Shown here one piece after another: positions 36,540-45,367 of a DNA stretch of 48,059 bases. The first letter of the stretch is position 1. Each line of letters opens with the position of its first letter. Below the pieces are notes generated by a model. That model worked only from the letters and a program-made list of their open reading frames with translations. It was not told where the DNA came from and made no database searches. Where the stretch lies: positions 1 through 48,059 of the forward strand of contig JAILGP010000223.1 of assembly GCA_024696635.1 (NCBI GenBank), given 5' to 3'. The stretch comes from Eubacterium sp. GTDB lineage: Bacteria > Bacillota > Clostridia > Lachnospirales > Lachnospiraceae. A program made the position numbers and the translations under genes.

Positions 36540-37097
36540 ATGAATCTGCCAAATAAAATAACAATTTTCAGAGTAATACTAATACCATTTTTCCTTTTGT
36601 GTTTATATTTTCCGCAAATTCCGGGAAATAAGTGGATTGCGCTTGCTATTTTTATAGTTGCTTCACTTTCAGATATGGTAGATGGAAAAATCGCAAGAAA
36701 ATATAATCTGGTAACGGATTTTGGAAAGTTTATGGACCCTCTTGCGGATAAGTTGCTTGTTGCTGCTGCTATGATAGCTCTGATAGAGCTTGATAGGATA
36801 CCAGCCTGGATTGTAATTGTTATTATTTCAAGAGAATTTATTATAAGTGGTTTTAGACTTATTGCTGCTGATAATGGAATTGTAATAGCAGCAGGATGGT
36901 GGGGGAAGGTAAAGACTGCTGTTACTATGGTTATGCTTTCGGTTCTTATACCTGACCTTTCAACATATTTTCCTGATGCGGCTACAGCTATTCATGTTTT
37001 TGAACAGATACTTATTTATGCCTCACTTATACTTACAGTGATTTCACTTATTGATTATCTTATGAAGAATAAAAATGTTATAAAGACATATAAGTAA
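36540..37097 (+). CDS. pgsA: Phosphatidylglycerophosphate synthase
   Basis: Membrane CDP-alcohol phosphatidyltransferase of 185 residues making phosphatidylglycerophosphate from CDP-diacylglycerol and glycerol 3-phosphate. The whole family motif is seen: D48-G49, A52-R53, G62, D66, D70 (DG-x2-AR-x8-G-x3-D-x3-D). The start MNLPNKITIFRVI is typical. About four to five membrane helices. AAGG lies about nine bases before ATG. It follows rimO, an association seen in other Firmicutes. Confidence 0.95.
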   Translation: MNLPNKITIFRVILIPFFLLCLYFPQIPGNKWIALAIFIVASLSDMVDGKIARKYNLVTDFGKFMDPLADKLLVAAAMIALIELDRIPAWIVIVIISREFIISGFRLIAADNGIVIAAGWWGKVKTAVTMVMLSVLIPDLSTYFPDAATAIHVFEQILIYASLILTVISLIDYLMKNKNVIKTYK

Positions 37098-37225
37098 ATT
37101 CTTGTATTTTTTTATCCTGTAATATTTTTTTATGGGGATAGGTTTATTGTGATGAATTATTGTAAATATCTAAAGTTGATAAGGGCAATATACAAAAAAA
37201 CATTTTGATATGTCGAAATAATAAC

Positions 37226-37254
37226 TTGAATAAAATCAGTATTACTTTTATAAT
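37226..37254 (+). promoter_or_regulatory. Promoter of the Na+-pump decarboxylase operon
   Basis: TTGAAT (37226-37231), 17 bases, a perfect TATAAT (37249-37254). It lies 87 bases before the first gene. The remaining space after pgsA (37098-37225) is AT-rich and holds nothing I can name. Confidence 0.75.
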
Positions 37255-37340
37255 AGATGAGTTGAAATTTTTTTTCAGAGTCTTATTTATAAAGTTCTAC
37301 TGAAAATTATAGAAAATAAATTTAATGGAGGAGAAGTTAG

Positions 37341-38750
37341 ATGAGCGACAAGCTTACAATGTCAGCAAGTGAGAGAATAGCGGCCTTACTTGATGGCTCA
37401 AGTTTTGTTGAGGTCGGTTCTATGGTTAAAGACCGTGCAACAGATTTCAACTTAAACCCTCTCGATGTATCCGGAGACGGTGTTATAACCGGTTATGGAC
37501 AGATCGACGGTAGACTGGTTTATGTATATAGCCAGGATGCCAGCCTTGCCGGAGGTGCTATCGGCGAAATGCATGCCAAGAAGATATCAAATATCTATTC
37601 TATGGCTATGAAAATGGGTGCTCCTGTTATTGGTCTTATCGACTGTGCAGGTTTCAGACTTAAGGAGGCTACTGATAGCCTTCATAGCTTTGGTGCTCTT
37701 TACAAGAAGAGTGTTATGGCTTCTGGTCTTATCCCTCAGATTACAGCTGTCTTTGGAAATTCCGGTGGTGGAATGACACTTTTCACAGCTCTTTCCGATT
37801 TTAATTTTGTTGTTAAGGGAGCTTCATATTATACTAATACTCCTGATTCAATAAAGGATAAGAATGGTGAAAAAGCAGATACATCTTCTGCTGAATTTGT
37901 AGAGAAGAATACATCACTTGTGGACAAAGTTTGCCAAAGTGATATGGAGGCTATTTCTGAAATAAGAAATCTTATTGCTTTCCTTCCATCTAATAATGAT
38001 GATTTTATTGATGGAAAGACTGAGGATGATCTTAACAGAACCATTCCTGGTATTGAGGCTTTTGTTGATGATTCAAAGAAGATTATCGAAAATATAGCAG
38101 ATGACTATATTTATAATGAAGTAAAGGCGGCTTATGGTGAAGATATAACAACAGGTTTCATAAGACTTGGTGGTTATACAGTTGCTGTAGTAGCTAATCA
38201 GAATAAGAAGATGAGTGCAAAGGGAGCTTCTAAGGCGGCTTCATTTGTAAATTTTGCTGATGCATTTAATATTCCTGTGCTTACAATCACAAATGTTTCA
38301 GGTATAGAAAATACTCTTGAAAATGAGATTGCAATCGGTCAGGAATCAGCAAAACTTGTTTCTGCATTTGCTAATGCAACAGTTCCAAAGGTAGACCTTA
38401 TTACTGGAGATGCTTTTGGTTCTGCTTACGTAATGATGAATTCAAAATCACTTGGATCTGATATTGTTTATGCATGGCCTTCAGCTAAGGCTGGTCTTAT
38501 GGATCCTAAGAAGGCAGCTGAGATTCTTTTCTCTGAAGATATTGAAAATACAAGTGAAAAGGTTGACGCTATTAAGGCTGGAGAAGAAAAACTTATTAAT
38601 TCTCAAAATGGTGCAGCTGCACTTGCTGGTAGGGGATATGTTGATGACGTTATTGAACCTGATGCAACTAGAAAGAGAATTATTGCGGCATTTGATATGC
38701 TTGCAACCAAGAGAGAGGACAGGCCTATCAAGAAACATATTTCTTTCTAA
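37341..38750 (+). CDS. 12S/MmdA-type carboxyltransferase subunit, diverged
   Basis: 469-residue member of the acyl-CoA carboxyltransferase family (PccB, MmdA, transcarboxylase 12S), with two crotonase-like halves. Homologous blocks are clear (VYSQDASLAGGAIGEMHAKK, VIGLIDCAGFRLKEATDSL, YAWPSAKAGLMDPKKAAEI), but positions that are usually SGGAR and GGAY read CAGFR (102-106) and GSAY (360-363), and the protein is about 40 residues shorter than MmdA. The acyl-CoA substrate is therefore uncertain. It is first in an operon with biotin carrier, OadB and OadA-type subunits and no biotin carboxylase, so it probably takes part in decarboxylation or transcarboxylation. GGAGGAGAAG precedes the ATG. Confidence 0.85.
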   Translation: MSDKLTMSASERIAALLDGSSFVEVGSMVKDRATDFNLNPLDVSGDGVITGYGQIDGRLVYVYSQDASLAGGAIGEMHAKKISNIYSMAMKMGAPVIGLIDCAGFRLKEATDSLHSFGALYKKSVMASGLIPQITAVFGNSGGGMTLFTALSDFNFVVKGASYYTNTPDSIKDKNGEKADTSSAEFVEKNTSLVDKVCQSDMEAISEIRNLIAFLPSNNDDFIDGKTEDDLNRTIPGIEAFVDDSKKIIENIADDYIYNEVKAAYGEDITTGFIRLGGYTVAVVANQNKKMSAKGASKAASFVNFADAFNIPVLTITNVSGIENTLENEIAIGQESAKLVSAFANATVPKVDLITGDAFGSAYVMMNSKSLGSDIVYAWPSAKAGLMDPKKAAEILFSEDIENTSEKVDAIKAGEEKLINSQNGAAALAGRGYVDDVIEPDATRKRIIAAFDMLATKREDRPIKKHISF

Positions 38751-38782
38751 TATGTAAGAAGGCCCGTGTTTAGGAGGATTTA

Positions 38783-39817
38783 ATGAAAAGAAAAATAAAA
38801 TTATGGCTCCTGCCTCTCCTTGTGGTTTGTATGCTTGTTTCTATTACTGGATGCGGTAAAGAGAAGTCTCTTAACTTTGAAGTTAATGAAGCAATCATGC
38901 AGCAATATACGGAAAGTATAATTGAGCAGTATAGAGATACAAGTGATGTAGAGCAGGATTATTATCTTAATGGCGAGGATGAGCTGGCTAAATCAGCGGT
39001 TTCAGGATTTCTTGCTGCACAGACAACAGATAATGTTGGTAATTTTTTGAAATTAGCAGATGGCGAAGGCTCTGTTACATTTTCAAATGGTGCTGATGGA
39101 AAGGTTCTTTGCTCACGTATCTTAGATTATGATCGAAGAGACGTAAAGGTAACTGTTTCATTTTCACCTAATCGCAAATATGAAATTGACAAGAATGATT
39201 TTTATAACTATATAAGTGAAGAAGCAGCTAATAACGGAATGGATGCAGCTACTTATGTTATGCAGGGTATCGCTCCTTATGTAGAAGCTGATTCAGGTGT
39301 TGATTTTTCGACTATGGATTCATTCCTTGATTCCTATCTTGCGCTTAATGGAAATTATCCTTATATAGCTGAGGAATGTGAAGTAAGTGCAGTTTACTCT
39401 AAGTCAGAGCTTATGAGTCAGGCTGGTAAAAATACAGCTATTGGTATGGCAGTTGTATTCTGTGTACTTATATTCATATCATTTGTTATCAGTCTTCTTA
39501 AGTATCTTCCACTTCTTTTTGATGCAGATATTCGTAAACAGAATGCTGAAAAGAAGAAAAAACAGGAAGAGGAAAAGACTCGTACTGAGCAGATGATTAT
39601 TGGTAATTCAGAAAAGGCATCTGCTAGTGCTGCACCTGCTGTTTCTGCACCTGCAAAGTCCTCTGCTGATGATGAGAATTTGATTAATGATGCAGAACTT
39701 GTTGCTGTAATCACAGCTGCTATATATGCGGCTACTGGTAGTCAGGTTCGTGGACCTGCCTATACATTCAGTAATGATAAGCTGGTTGTTAGATCTATTA
39801 GAAGAGCAAGAAAATAG
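38783..39817 (+). CDS. OadG-like subunit with a lipoprotein N-terminus
   Basis: 344 residues. The start is a lipoprotein signal: KRK, hydrophobic stretch (about 8-22), lipobox SITGC with C24. An extracytoplasmic domain of about 190 residues of unknown function follows, then a membrane helix (about 218-238, AIGMAVVFCVLIFISFVISLL), a charged Lys/Glu coil, an Ala/Ser/Pro linker and a C-terminal segment (AELVAVITAAIYAATG) like that of OadG gamma subunits of Na+-pump decarboxylases. OadG anchors and links the carboxyltransferase to the membrane pump; ordinary OadG is about 80-120 residues and lacks the outer domain. AGGAGG precedes ATG. Confidence 0.8.
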   Translation: MKRKIKLWLLPLLVVCMLVSITGCGKEKSLNFEVNEAIMQQYTESIIEQYRDTSDVEQDYYLNGEDELAKSAVSGFLAAQTTDNVGNFLKLADGEGSVTFSNGADGKVLCSRILDYDRRDVKVTVSFSPNRKYEIDKNDFYNYISEEAANNGMDAATYVMQGIAPYVEADSGVDFSTMDSFLDSYLALNGNYPYIAEECEVSAVYSKSELMSQAGKNTAIGMAVVFCVLIFISFVISLLKYLPLLFDADIRKQNAEKKKKQEEEKTRTEQMIIGNSEKASASAAPAVSAPAKSSADDENLINDAELVAVITAAIYAATGSQVRGPAYTFSNDKLVVRSIRRARK

Positions 39818-39854
39818 TAATTATATATATTTAGACCATATTTGGAGGATAAAA

Positions 39855-40244
39855 ATGAAAAATTATAAGATTACAGTAAATGGAACTGTTTATGATGTAG
39901 CAGTTGAAGAAGTTGGCGCTGGCGCAGCTACTTCAGCTCCTGTTAGTGCTCCTGTAGCAGCTGCTCCAGCTGCAGCACCTGCACCTGCTCCTGCAGCAGC
40001 ACCTGCTCCTGCAGCAAGTGGCGCAAAGGGTAGTATTGTTGTTTCTGCACCTATGCCTGGTAAGATTCTTGGTGTAAAGACTGAGGCTGGAAAGGCTGTA
40101 AAGAAGGGCGAAGTTCTCATGGTTCTTGAAGCTATGAAGATGGAAAATGAAATTGTTGCCCCTGAGGATGGAACAGTAGCAACTGTTGAAGCAACAGTTG
40201 GTGCTCAGGTTGAGTCTGGTGATACACTTGTAACACTCAACTAG
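39855..40244 (+). CDS. Biotin carrier protein of the decarboxylase
   Basis: 129-residue biotinyl carrier. A short N-terminal segment (KNYKITVNGTVYDVAVEEV), an Ala/Pro linker (about 21-55) and a biotinyl domain with the attachment Lys95 in the canonical EAMKMEN. It carries CO2 from a carboxyltransferase to OadB, as in the gamma/1.3S subunits of methylmalonyl-CoA decarboxylase and transcarboxylase. The ATG at 39855 follows TTGGAGGAT; upstream in-frame codons overlap the preceding gene and are not needed. A biotin ligase is not in the window. Confidence 0.95.
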   Translation: MKNYKITVNGTVYDVAVEEVGAGAATSAPVSAPVAAAPAAAPAPAPAAAPAPAASGAKGSIVVSAPMPGKILGVKTEAGKAVKKGEVLMVLEAMKMENEIVAPEDGTVATVEATVGAQVESGDTLVTLN

Positions 40245-40281
40245 TTTTGATTAAAAAATCCTTAGGAGGAAGTTCATTAAA

Positions 40282-41403
40282 ATGAAAGAGATTATATTAA
40301 ACCTTGCCAGTCAGACAGGTTTTGCAACTCTTGATTACAAGAACTACATAATGATACTCGTAGCATTTCTCTTTATGTATCTTGCAATAGCCAAAGGGTT
40401 CGAGCCTCTTTTGCTGGTTCCAATATCATTTGGTATGTTCCTGGTTAATATGTTCCCTAGTATAATTGAAGAAGGCGGACTGCTTCACTATTTCTATAAA
40501 CTTGATGAGTGGTCTATTCTTCCATCACTTATATTCATGGGAGTTGGTGCCATGACGGATTTTGGTCCGCTGATAGCCTACCCTCCAAGCTTTATTCTTG
40601 GTGCGGCTGCTCAGTTTGGTATTTATGGAGCATATTTCCTTGCTATAGCTCTTGGTTTCTCAGGAAAGGAAGCAGCAGCTATATCAATTATCGGTGGTGC
40701 TGATGGTCCTACATCTATTTTCCTTGCTGGTAAGCTTGGAATGGGTGATACTCTTCTTGGACCTATTGCTGTTGCTGCATATTCATATATGTCACTTGTA
40801 CCTGTTATTCAGCCACCATTTATGAAACTGTTTACAACAAAGAAGGAAAGACTTATCCGTATGCCTCAGCTTCGTAAGGTTACAAAGCTTGAGAAGATAG
40901 TTTTCCCTATAATAGTTACATTAGTTGTAGTTATGATTCTTCCTACAACAGCACCTCTTGTAGGTATGCTTATGCTTGGAAATCTTTTCAGAGAATCAGG
41001 TGTTGTTAAGCAGCTTACAGAAACTGCTTCAAATGCAATGATGTACATCGTTGTTATTATGCTTGGTACATCTGTTGGTGCTACAACAAGTGCTGAAGCA
41101 TTCCTTCAGTTTACAACAATTAAGATTGTCCTTCTTGGACTTGTAGCATTTATTCTTGGTACCACCATGGGTGTTCTGTTTGGAAAGCTTATGTGTCTTG
41201 TTACCAAAGGAAAAGTCAATCCGCTTATTGGTTCAGCCGGTGTTTCTGCTGTTCCAATGGCAGCCCGTGTATCTCAGAAGGTTGCAGCAGAGTATGATCC
41301 TACAAACTTCCTTCTTATGAATGCTATGGGACCTAACGTTGCCGGAGTTATAGGAACTGCTGTAGCAGCCGGTACATTTATGGCTATATTTAATGTGCAT
41401 TAA
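40282..41403 (+). CDS. oadB: Na+-pump decarboxylase beta subunit (OadB/MmdB/GcdB)
   Basis: Polytopic membrane protein of 373 residues that releases CO2 from carboxybiotin and exports Na+. The GGADGPTSIF motif supplies the essential aspartate D141 (D203 in Klebsiella OadB). The second site is fully kept: N313, G317, S322 and R329 reproduce the N-x3-G-x4-S-x6-R pattern of Klebsiella N373/G377/S382/R389. So it should be an active Na+ pump. AGGAGG precedes ATG; the neighbours supply the biotin carrier and carboxyltransferases. Confidence 0.95.
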   Translation: MKEIILNLASQTGFATLDYKNYIMILVAFLFMYLAIAKGFEPLLLVPISFGMFLVNMFPSIIEEGGLLHYFYKLDEWSILPSLIFMGVGAMTDFGPLIAYPPSFILGAAAQFGIYGAYFLAIALGFSGKEAAAISIIGGADGPTSIFLAGKLGMGDTLLGPIAVAAYSYMSLVPVIQPPFMKLFTTKKERLIRMPQLRKVTKLEKIVFPIIVTLVVVMILPTTAPLVGMLMLGNLFRESGVVKQLTETASNAMMYIVVIMLGTSVGATTSAEAFLQFTTIKIVLLGLVAFILGTTMGVLFGKLMCLVTKGKVNPLIGSAGVSAVPMAARVSQKVAAEYDPTNFLLMNAMGPNVAGVIGTAVAAGTFMAIFNVH

Positions 41404-41449
41404 CCATTAAGGATACTATTCTAAATTATTACAGAAAGGATACAATACT

Positions 41450-42856
41450 ATGTCAGAAATAAAGAAGCTTGGCATAACTGAAACAGTGCTCCGTGATGCA
41501 CATCAGTCACTTATTGCAACTCGTATGCCAACCGAAGAAATGCTTCCAATTATAGATAAGATGGACCAGGTTGGTTATCATTCAGTAGAGTGTTGGGGCG
41601 GAGCTACATTTGACTCATGCCTTAGATTCCTCAAAGAGGATCCATGGGACAGACTTCGTAAGCTTAAGGCAGGATTTAAGAACACAAAACTTCAGATGCT
41701 TTTCAGAGGTCAGAATATTCTTGGTTACAGACCTTACGCTGATGATGTTGTTGAATATTTTGTACAGAAGTCTATTGCAAATGGTATAGATATCATTCGT
41801 ATATTTGACTGTCTTAATGATCTTCGTAATCTTGAAACAGCTGTTAAGGCAACAAATAAAGAGGGTGGACACGCTCAGATAGCTCTTTCTTATACTCTTG
41901 GTGATGCTTATACACTTGAATATTGGAAGGATACAGCTAGACGTATCGAAGAAATGGGTGCAGATTCAATTTGTATCAAGGATATGTCAGGACTTTTAGT
42001 TCCATATGAGGCAGAGAGACTTGTTAAGGCTCTTAAGGAAGGTTCAAGTCTTCCTGTACAGCTTCATACACATTATACATCTGGTGTTGCTTCGATGACT
42101 TATCTTAAGGCTGCTGAGGCTGGTGTTGATGTTATTGATACAGCTATTTCACCATTTGCCCTTGGAACATCTCAGCCTGCTACAGAAGTTATGGTTGAAA
42201 CCTTTAAGGGTACAGATAGGGATACTGGTCTTGATCAGGGTCTTCTTGCTGAAATCGCTGAGTACTTTAGACCATACAGAGAGGAATGCCTTGAAAGTGG
42301 TCTTATGAGTACAAAGATTCTTGGTGTTAATATTAAGACACTTCTTTACCAGGTACCTGGTGGAATGCTTTCAAACCTTGTTTCACAGCTTAAGGAGGCA
42401 AAGCAGGATGATAAGCTTCAGGAGGTTCTTGAAGAGGTTCCAAGAGTTCGTAAAGATTTTGGCGAACCACCACTTGTTACACCTTCATCACAGATCGTTG
42501 GTACACAGGCTGTGCTTAACGTATTAATGGGTGAAAGATATAAGATGATTACTAAAGAGTCTAAGGATCTTCTTTCAGGTAAGTATGGTCAGACAATTAA
42601 ACCATTTAATCCTGAAGTTCAGAAGAAGGCTATTGGTGATACAGTTCCAATTACTCATAGACCAGCTGATGACATCGAGCCGGAACTTGATAAGCTGAGA
42701 AAAGAAATTGAACAGTATAGCCAGCAGGATGAAGATGTTCTTTCTTATGCATTATTCCCACAGGTTGCAAAGGATTTCTTTGAATATAGAAATGCACAGC
42801 AGACTGGAGTTGATATGTCTAAGGCTGATAAGGTAAATAAAACTTATCCTGCATAA
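41450..42856 (+). CDS. oadA: 5S/OadA-type carboxyltransferase subunit (oxaloacetate/pyruvate)
   Basis: 468-residue HMG-lyase-like TIM barrel plus helical C-terminal domain, the carboxyltransferase of oxaloacetate decarboxylase, pyruvate carboxylase and transcarboxylase 5S. Metal ligands D16 (LRDAHQSL), H206 and H208 (QLHTHYTSG) and the carbamylated-Lys position K177 (SICIKDMSG) are present, as are MLFRGQN and VECWGGATFD. It ends without the biotinyl domain that OadA usually has; the carrier is the separate gene two positions upstream. Expected reaction: oxaloacetate to pyruvate, passing CO2 to biotin. Last gene of the operon, before a terminator. Confidence 0.94.
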   Translation: MSEIKKLGITETVLRDAHQSLIATRMPTEEMLPIIDKMDQVGYHSVECWGGATFDSCLRFLKEDPWDRLRKLKAGFKNTKLQMLFRGQNILGYRPYADDVVEYFVQKSIANGIDIIRIFDCLNDLRNLETAVKATNKEGGHAQIALSYTLGDAYTLEYWKDTARRIEEMGADSICIKDMSGLLVPYEAERLVKALKEGSSLPVQLHTHYTSGVASMTYLKAAEAGVDVIDTAISPFALGTSQPATEVMVETFKGTDRDTGLDQGLLAEIAEYFRPYREECLESGLMSTKILGVNIKTLLYQVPGGMLSNLVSQLKEAKQDDKLQEVLEEVPRVRKDFGEPPLVTPSSQIVGTQAVLNVLMGERYKMITKESKDLLSGKYGQTIKPFNPEVQKKAIGDTVPITHRPADDIEPELDKLRKEIEQYSQQDEDVLSYALFPQVAKDFFEYRNAQQTGVDMSKADKVNKTYPA

Positions 42857-42882
42857 TCTTCTTATTAGAATTTAAATTAAAT

Positions 42883-42927
42883 TAGGACGGGGTCTCTTTA
42901 ATATATGAGATTATCCGTCCTATTTTA
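42883..42927 (+). terminator. Rho-independent terminator of the Na+-pump operon
   Basis: TAGGACGG (42883-42890) and CCGTCCTA (42915-42922) with an inner TCTC/GAGA stem, followed by TTTTATTG. The rest of the 334-base space to the next gene (42928-43190) is AT-rich and has two weak hairpins, TAAGGA/TCCTTA (43089-43115) and a 12-bp AT stem (43122-43149). Confidence 0.85.
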
Positions 42928-43190
42928 TTGCCTTGATATTATATAAGTTTACTGAAATTTACTTCTGGTCTTTATATAGAAAAAAATTGTGTTAAAATAT
43001 TAAAGTGATTTCATTATTGATAGCTGTGTTTAAGAAGCTTGATTGGTGAATCCTGGTTGAAAAATGATCAATTAGTGAAACTGATTTGTAAGGATAGCTG
43101 AAATAATATTCCTTATAAATTATCGTTTAAAAATATGTTTTTAAATGATTTAGAACAGAATCTAAAAAAAGATTGAAAAGTGGATTAAAT

Positions 43191-44537
43191 ATGAAGAAAA
43201 AAATGATAGTAATCGGCGGCGGTGCAGCAGGCATGATGACAGCAATTAAGGCTTCCGATAAATATGAGGTTACTATAATTGAGAAGAATGAAAAGTGTGG
43301 GAAGAAGCTTTTTATTACAGGTAAGGGTAGATGCAATGTTACAAATGCATCTGATGAGGAAACATTTCTAAGAAATGTTGTAACCAATCCTAAGTTCCTG
43401 TATAGTTCCATATATTCCTATAACCAGTCTCAGCTTATGGCTGATATTGAAGCCTGGGGAACCAAACTTAAGGTGGAAAGAGGAGATAGAGTATTTCCTG
43501 TAAGTGATCATTCCTCAGATATAATTAAAGCATTTACTTCGGAGCTTGCAAGAAGGAGAGTCAAGATTATTTATAATACAAGTGTTAAGCAAATAATCTG
43601 TCGTCCTGTAGAAGCTGAGGATATTACATCGGAAAAAAAATCCGCCTATGAGAAAGAAGCTGTTGGACTTGTTTTGTCAGGTGGAAAGCGAATGATGGCT
43701 GATGTGATTGTCCTTACTACCGGAGGCAGGTCTTATCCTTTAACGGGATCGTTAGGAGAAGGCTATGACATGGTAAAAGAGCTTGGTATAGAGGTTGTTA
43801 TGCCAAGACCTGCCCTTGTTCCTCTGGTTACTAAGGAGACCTTTGTAAAAGAAATTATGGGGCTTTCCCTTAAGAATGTATCTATAAAGCTTATTGCTGG
43901 AAAGAATGAATATAAGGGGCTAAAAAAGGATAAAATTCTTTATCAGGAAATGGGAGAAATGCTATTTACTCATTTTGGTGTTAGTGGTCCTTTATGTTTA
44001 TCTGCTTCCTCTTATGTAAGCAATTTTATTGCTGGACAATGTGAAAAGGATCAAGAGCTTAAAGATTTATTTAATAAAAGCAGAAGCTTTAAGCCTATAA
44101 TTTTATCCATTGATTTAAAACCAGCTCTTTCTGAAGAGGTTCTTGATAAAAGAATTTTAAGGGATTTTGAAGAATTTTCTAACAGGGAGCTTCAAAATGC
44201 ACTTGTGAAGCTTCTTCCTAAATCTATTATTCCATTTGTTATTGAAATGAGTGGGGTAAGTCCTTGTAAAAAGGCCAGTGATATAAGCTTGGAGGAAAGA
44301 AAAAGACTTCTTGCTGCTTTAAAGGATTTCAGACTTACTGTAAATGGACTAAGAGGTTTTGAAGAAGCTATAATTACAGGTGGGGGTATATCTGTAAAAG
44401 AAATAAATCCTCAGAATATGGAACTTAAAAAGGTCAAAAATCTTCGTGTGGCTGGAGAGATAATTGATGTAGATGCTCTTACTGGTGGGTTTAATCTTCA
44501 GATAGCATGGTCTACGGCCTATATGGCGGCAGAGTAA
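43191..44537 (+). CDS. BaiN/HI0933-family FAD-dependent oxidoreductase
   Basis: Flavoprotein of 448 residues. The N-terminal dinucleotide motif VIGGGAAGMM (GGGAAG at 9-14) and the family signature KCGKKLFITGKGRCNVTNA are clear; a second FAD segment, VAGEIIDVDALTGGFNLQIAW, closes the protein. Members include BaiN/YhiN; the physiological substrate is mostly unknown, so a precise reaction should not be assumed. The start at 43191 gives the usual KKKMIVIGGG beginning, but its ribosome site (AAAGTGG) is weak. It lies directly before cmk and the ispH-S1 gene, an order found in other Clostridia. Confidence 0.9.
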   Translation: MKKKMIVIGGGAAGMMTAIKASDKYEVTIIEKNEKCGKKLFITGKGRCNVTNASDEETFLRNVVTNPKFLYSSIYSYNQSQLMADIEAWGTKLKVERGDRVFPVSDHSSDIIKAFTSELARRRVKIIYNTSVKQIICRPVEAEDITSEKKSAYEKEAVGLVLSGGKRMMADVIVLTTGGRSYPLTGSLGEGYDMVKELGIEVVMPRPALVPLVTKETFVKEIMGLSLKNVSIKLIAGKNEYKGLKKDKILYQEMGEMLFTHFGVSGPLCLSASSYVSNFIAGQCEKDQELKDLFNKSRSFKPIILSIDLKPALSEEVLDKRILRDFEEFSNRELQNALVKLLPKSIIPFVIEMSGVSPCKKASDISLEERKRLLAALKDFRLTVNGLRGFEEAIITGGGISVKEINPQNMELKKVKNLRVAGEIIDVDALTGGFNLQIAWSTAYMAAE

Positions 44538-44563
44538 AATATTTTTACCATATGCTTAAGTGG

Positions 44564-44593
44564 TTGATATTTGAATACTTGATATGTTAAAAT
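44564..44593 (+). promoter_or_regulatory. Putative promoter of cmk
   Basis: TTGATA (44564-44569), 18 bases, TAAAAT (44588-44593). The leader after it contains a 9-bp hairpin, GTGTGGATT (44609-44617) with AATCTGCAC (44637-44645), which has two G-U pairs. Confidence 0.5.
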
Positions 44594-44681
44594 AAAACTT
44601 GTTTTGTAGTGTGGATTTGATGGGAAAATTAAGATGAATCTGCACGGATAAAACATGAAGTTTATATTATTGGAGGACATA

Positions 44682-45341
44682 ATGAATATAGCGATTGACG
44701 GACCTGCCGGTGCAGGAAAAAGTACTATAGCAAGACTAGCTGCTAAGGAACTTGGTTTTATATATGTTGATACAGGAGCTATGTACAGGGCTCTTGCTCT
44801 TTATCTTCTTGATTCTCATACTAATGTGGATGATGATGCAGAACTTCGTTCGTCTCTTGAAAATGTCCATATAAATATTGTGTATGAAGCTGGCGTACAG
44901 CATGTTTTTGTTGATCTTCAGGATGTTTCAACTGAAATCAGAAGTGAGAAGGTTGGGAATATGGCATCAACAACATCTGCACTTGCTCCAGTAAGAGAAA
45001 AGCTTCTTGATCTTCAGAGAGATATTGCTAAGAAGAATGATGTTATAATGGATGGACGTGATATAGGAACTAATATTCTTCCTGATGCTGAACTTAAGAT
45101 TTATCTTACGGCATCTGTTGATGTACGTGCAAAGAGAAGATATGATGAACTGGTACTTCATGGTGAAGCTCCTGATCTCGAGACAATAAAGAAGGGTATT
45201 GAAACCAGAGATTATCAGGATATGAACAGAGCTCTTTCACCACTAAAACAGGCGGAGGATGCTATTCTTATTGATTCTTCAGATATGTCGATAGAAGAGG
45301 TTGTTAATAAGATAGTTGATCTTGCTAATAATATTAAATAA
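44682..45341 (+). CDS. cmk: Cytidylate kinase
   Basis: CMP/dCMP kinase of 219 residues, full length. P-loop DGPAGAGKST (6-15), DTGAMYRALAL, the DGRDIGTNILPDAELKIYLTA region and the ETRDYQDMNRALSPLK segment are typical. The ATG at 44682 has GGAGG five bases upstream; the ATG at 44655 has no ribosome site. Followed 26 bases later by the ispH-S1 fusion; cmk beside an S1 gene is a widely conserved pairing. Confidence 0.96.
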   Translation: MNIAIDGPAGAGKSTIARLAAKELGFIYVDTGAMYRALALYLLDSHTNVDDDAELRSSLENVHINIVYEAGVQHVFVDLQDVSTEIRSEKVGNMASTTSALAPVREKLLDLQRDIAKKNDVIMDGRDIGTNILPDAELKIYLTASVDVRAKRRYDELVLHGEAPDLETIKKGIETRDYQDMNRALSPLKQAEDAILIDSSDMSIEEVVNKIVDLANNIK

Positions 45342-45367
45342 AAATAATAAAAATTTCAGGTAAAAAA

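Noticed and set aside
37098-37140. T-rich stretch with TATCC/GGATA after pgsA
   Set aside because: Stem of only five pairs with an 18-base loop; T-runs lie inside the loop and not after the stem.
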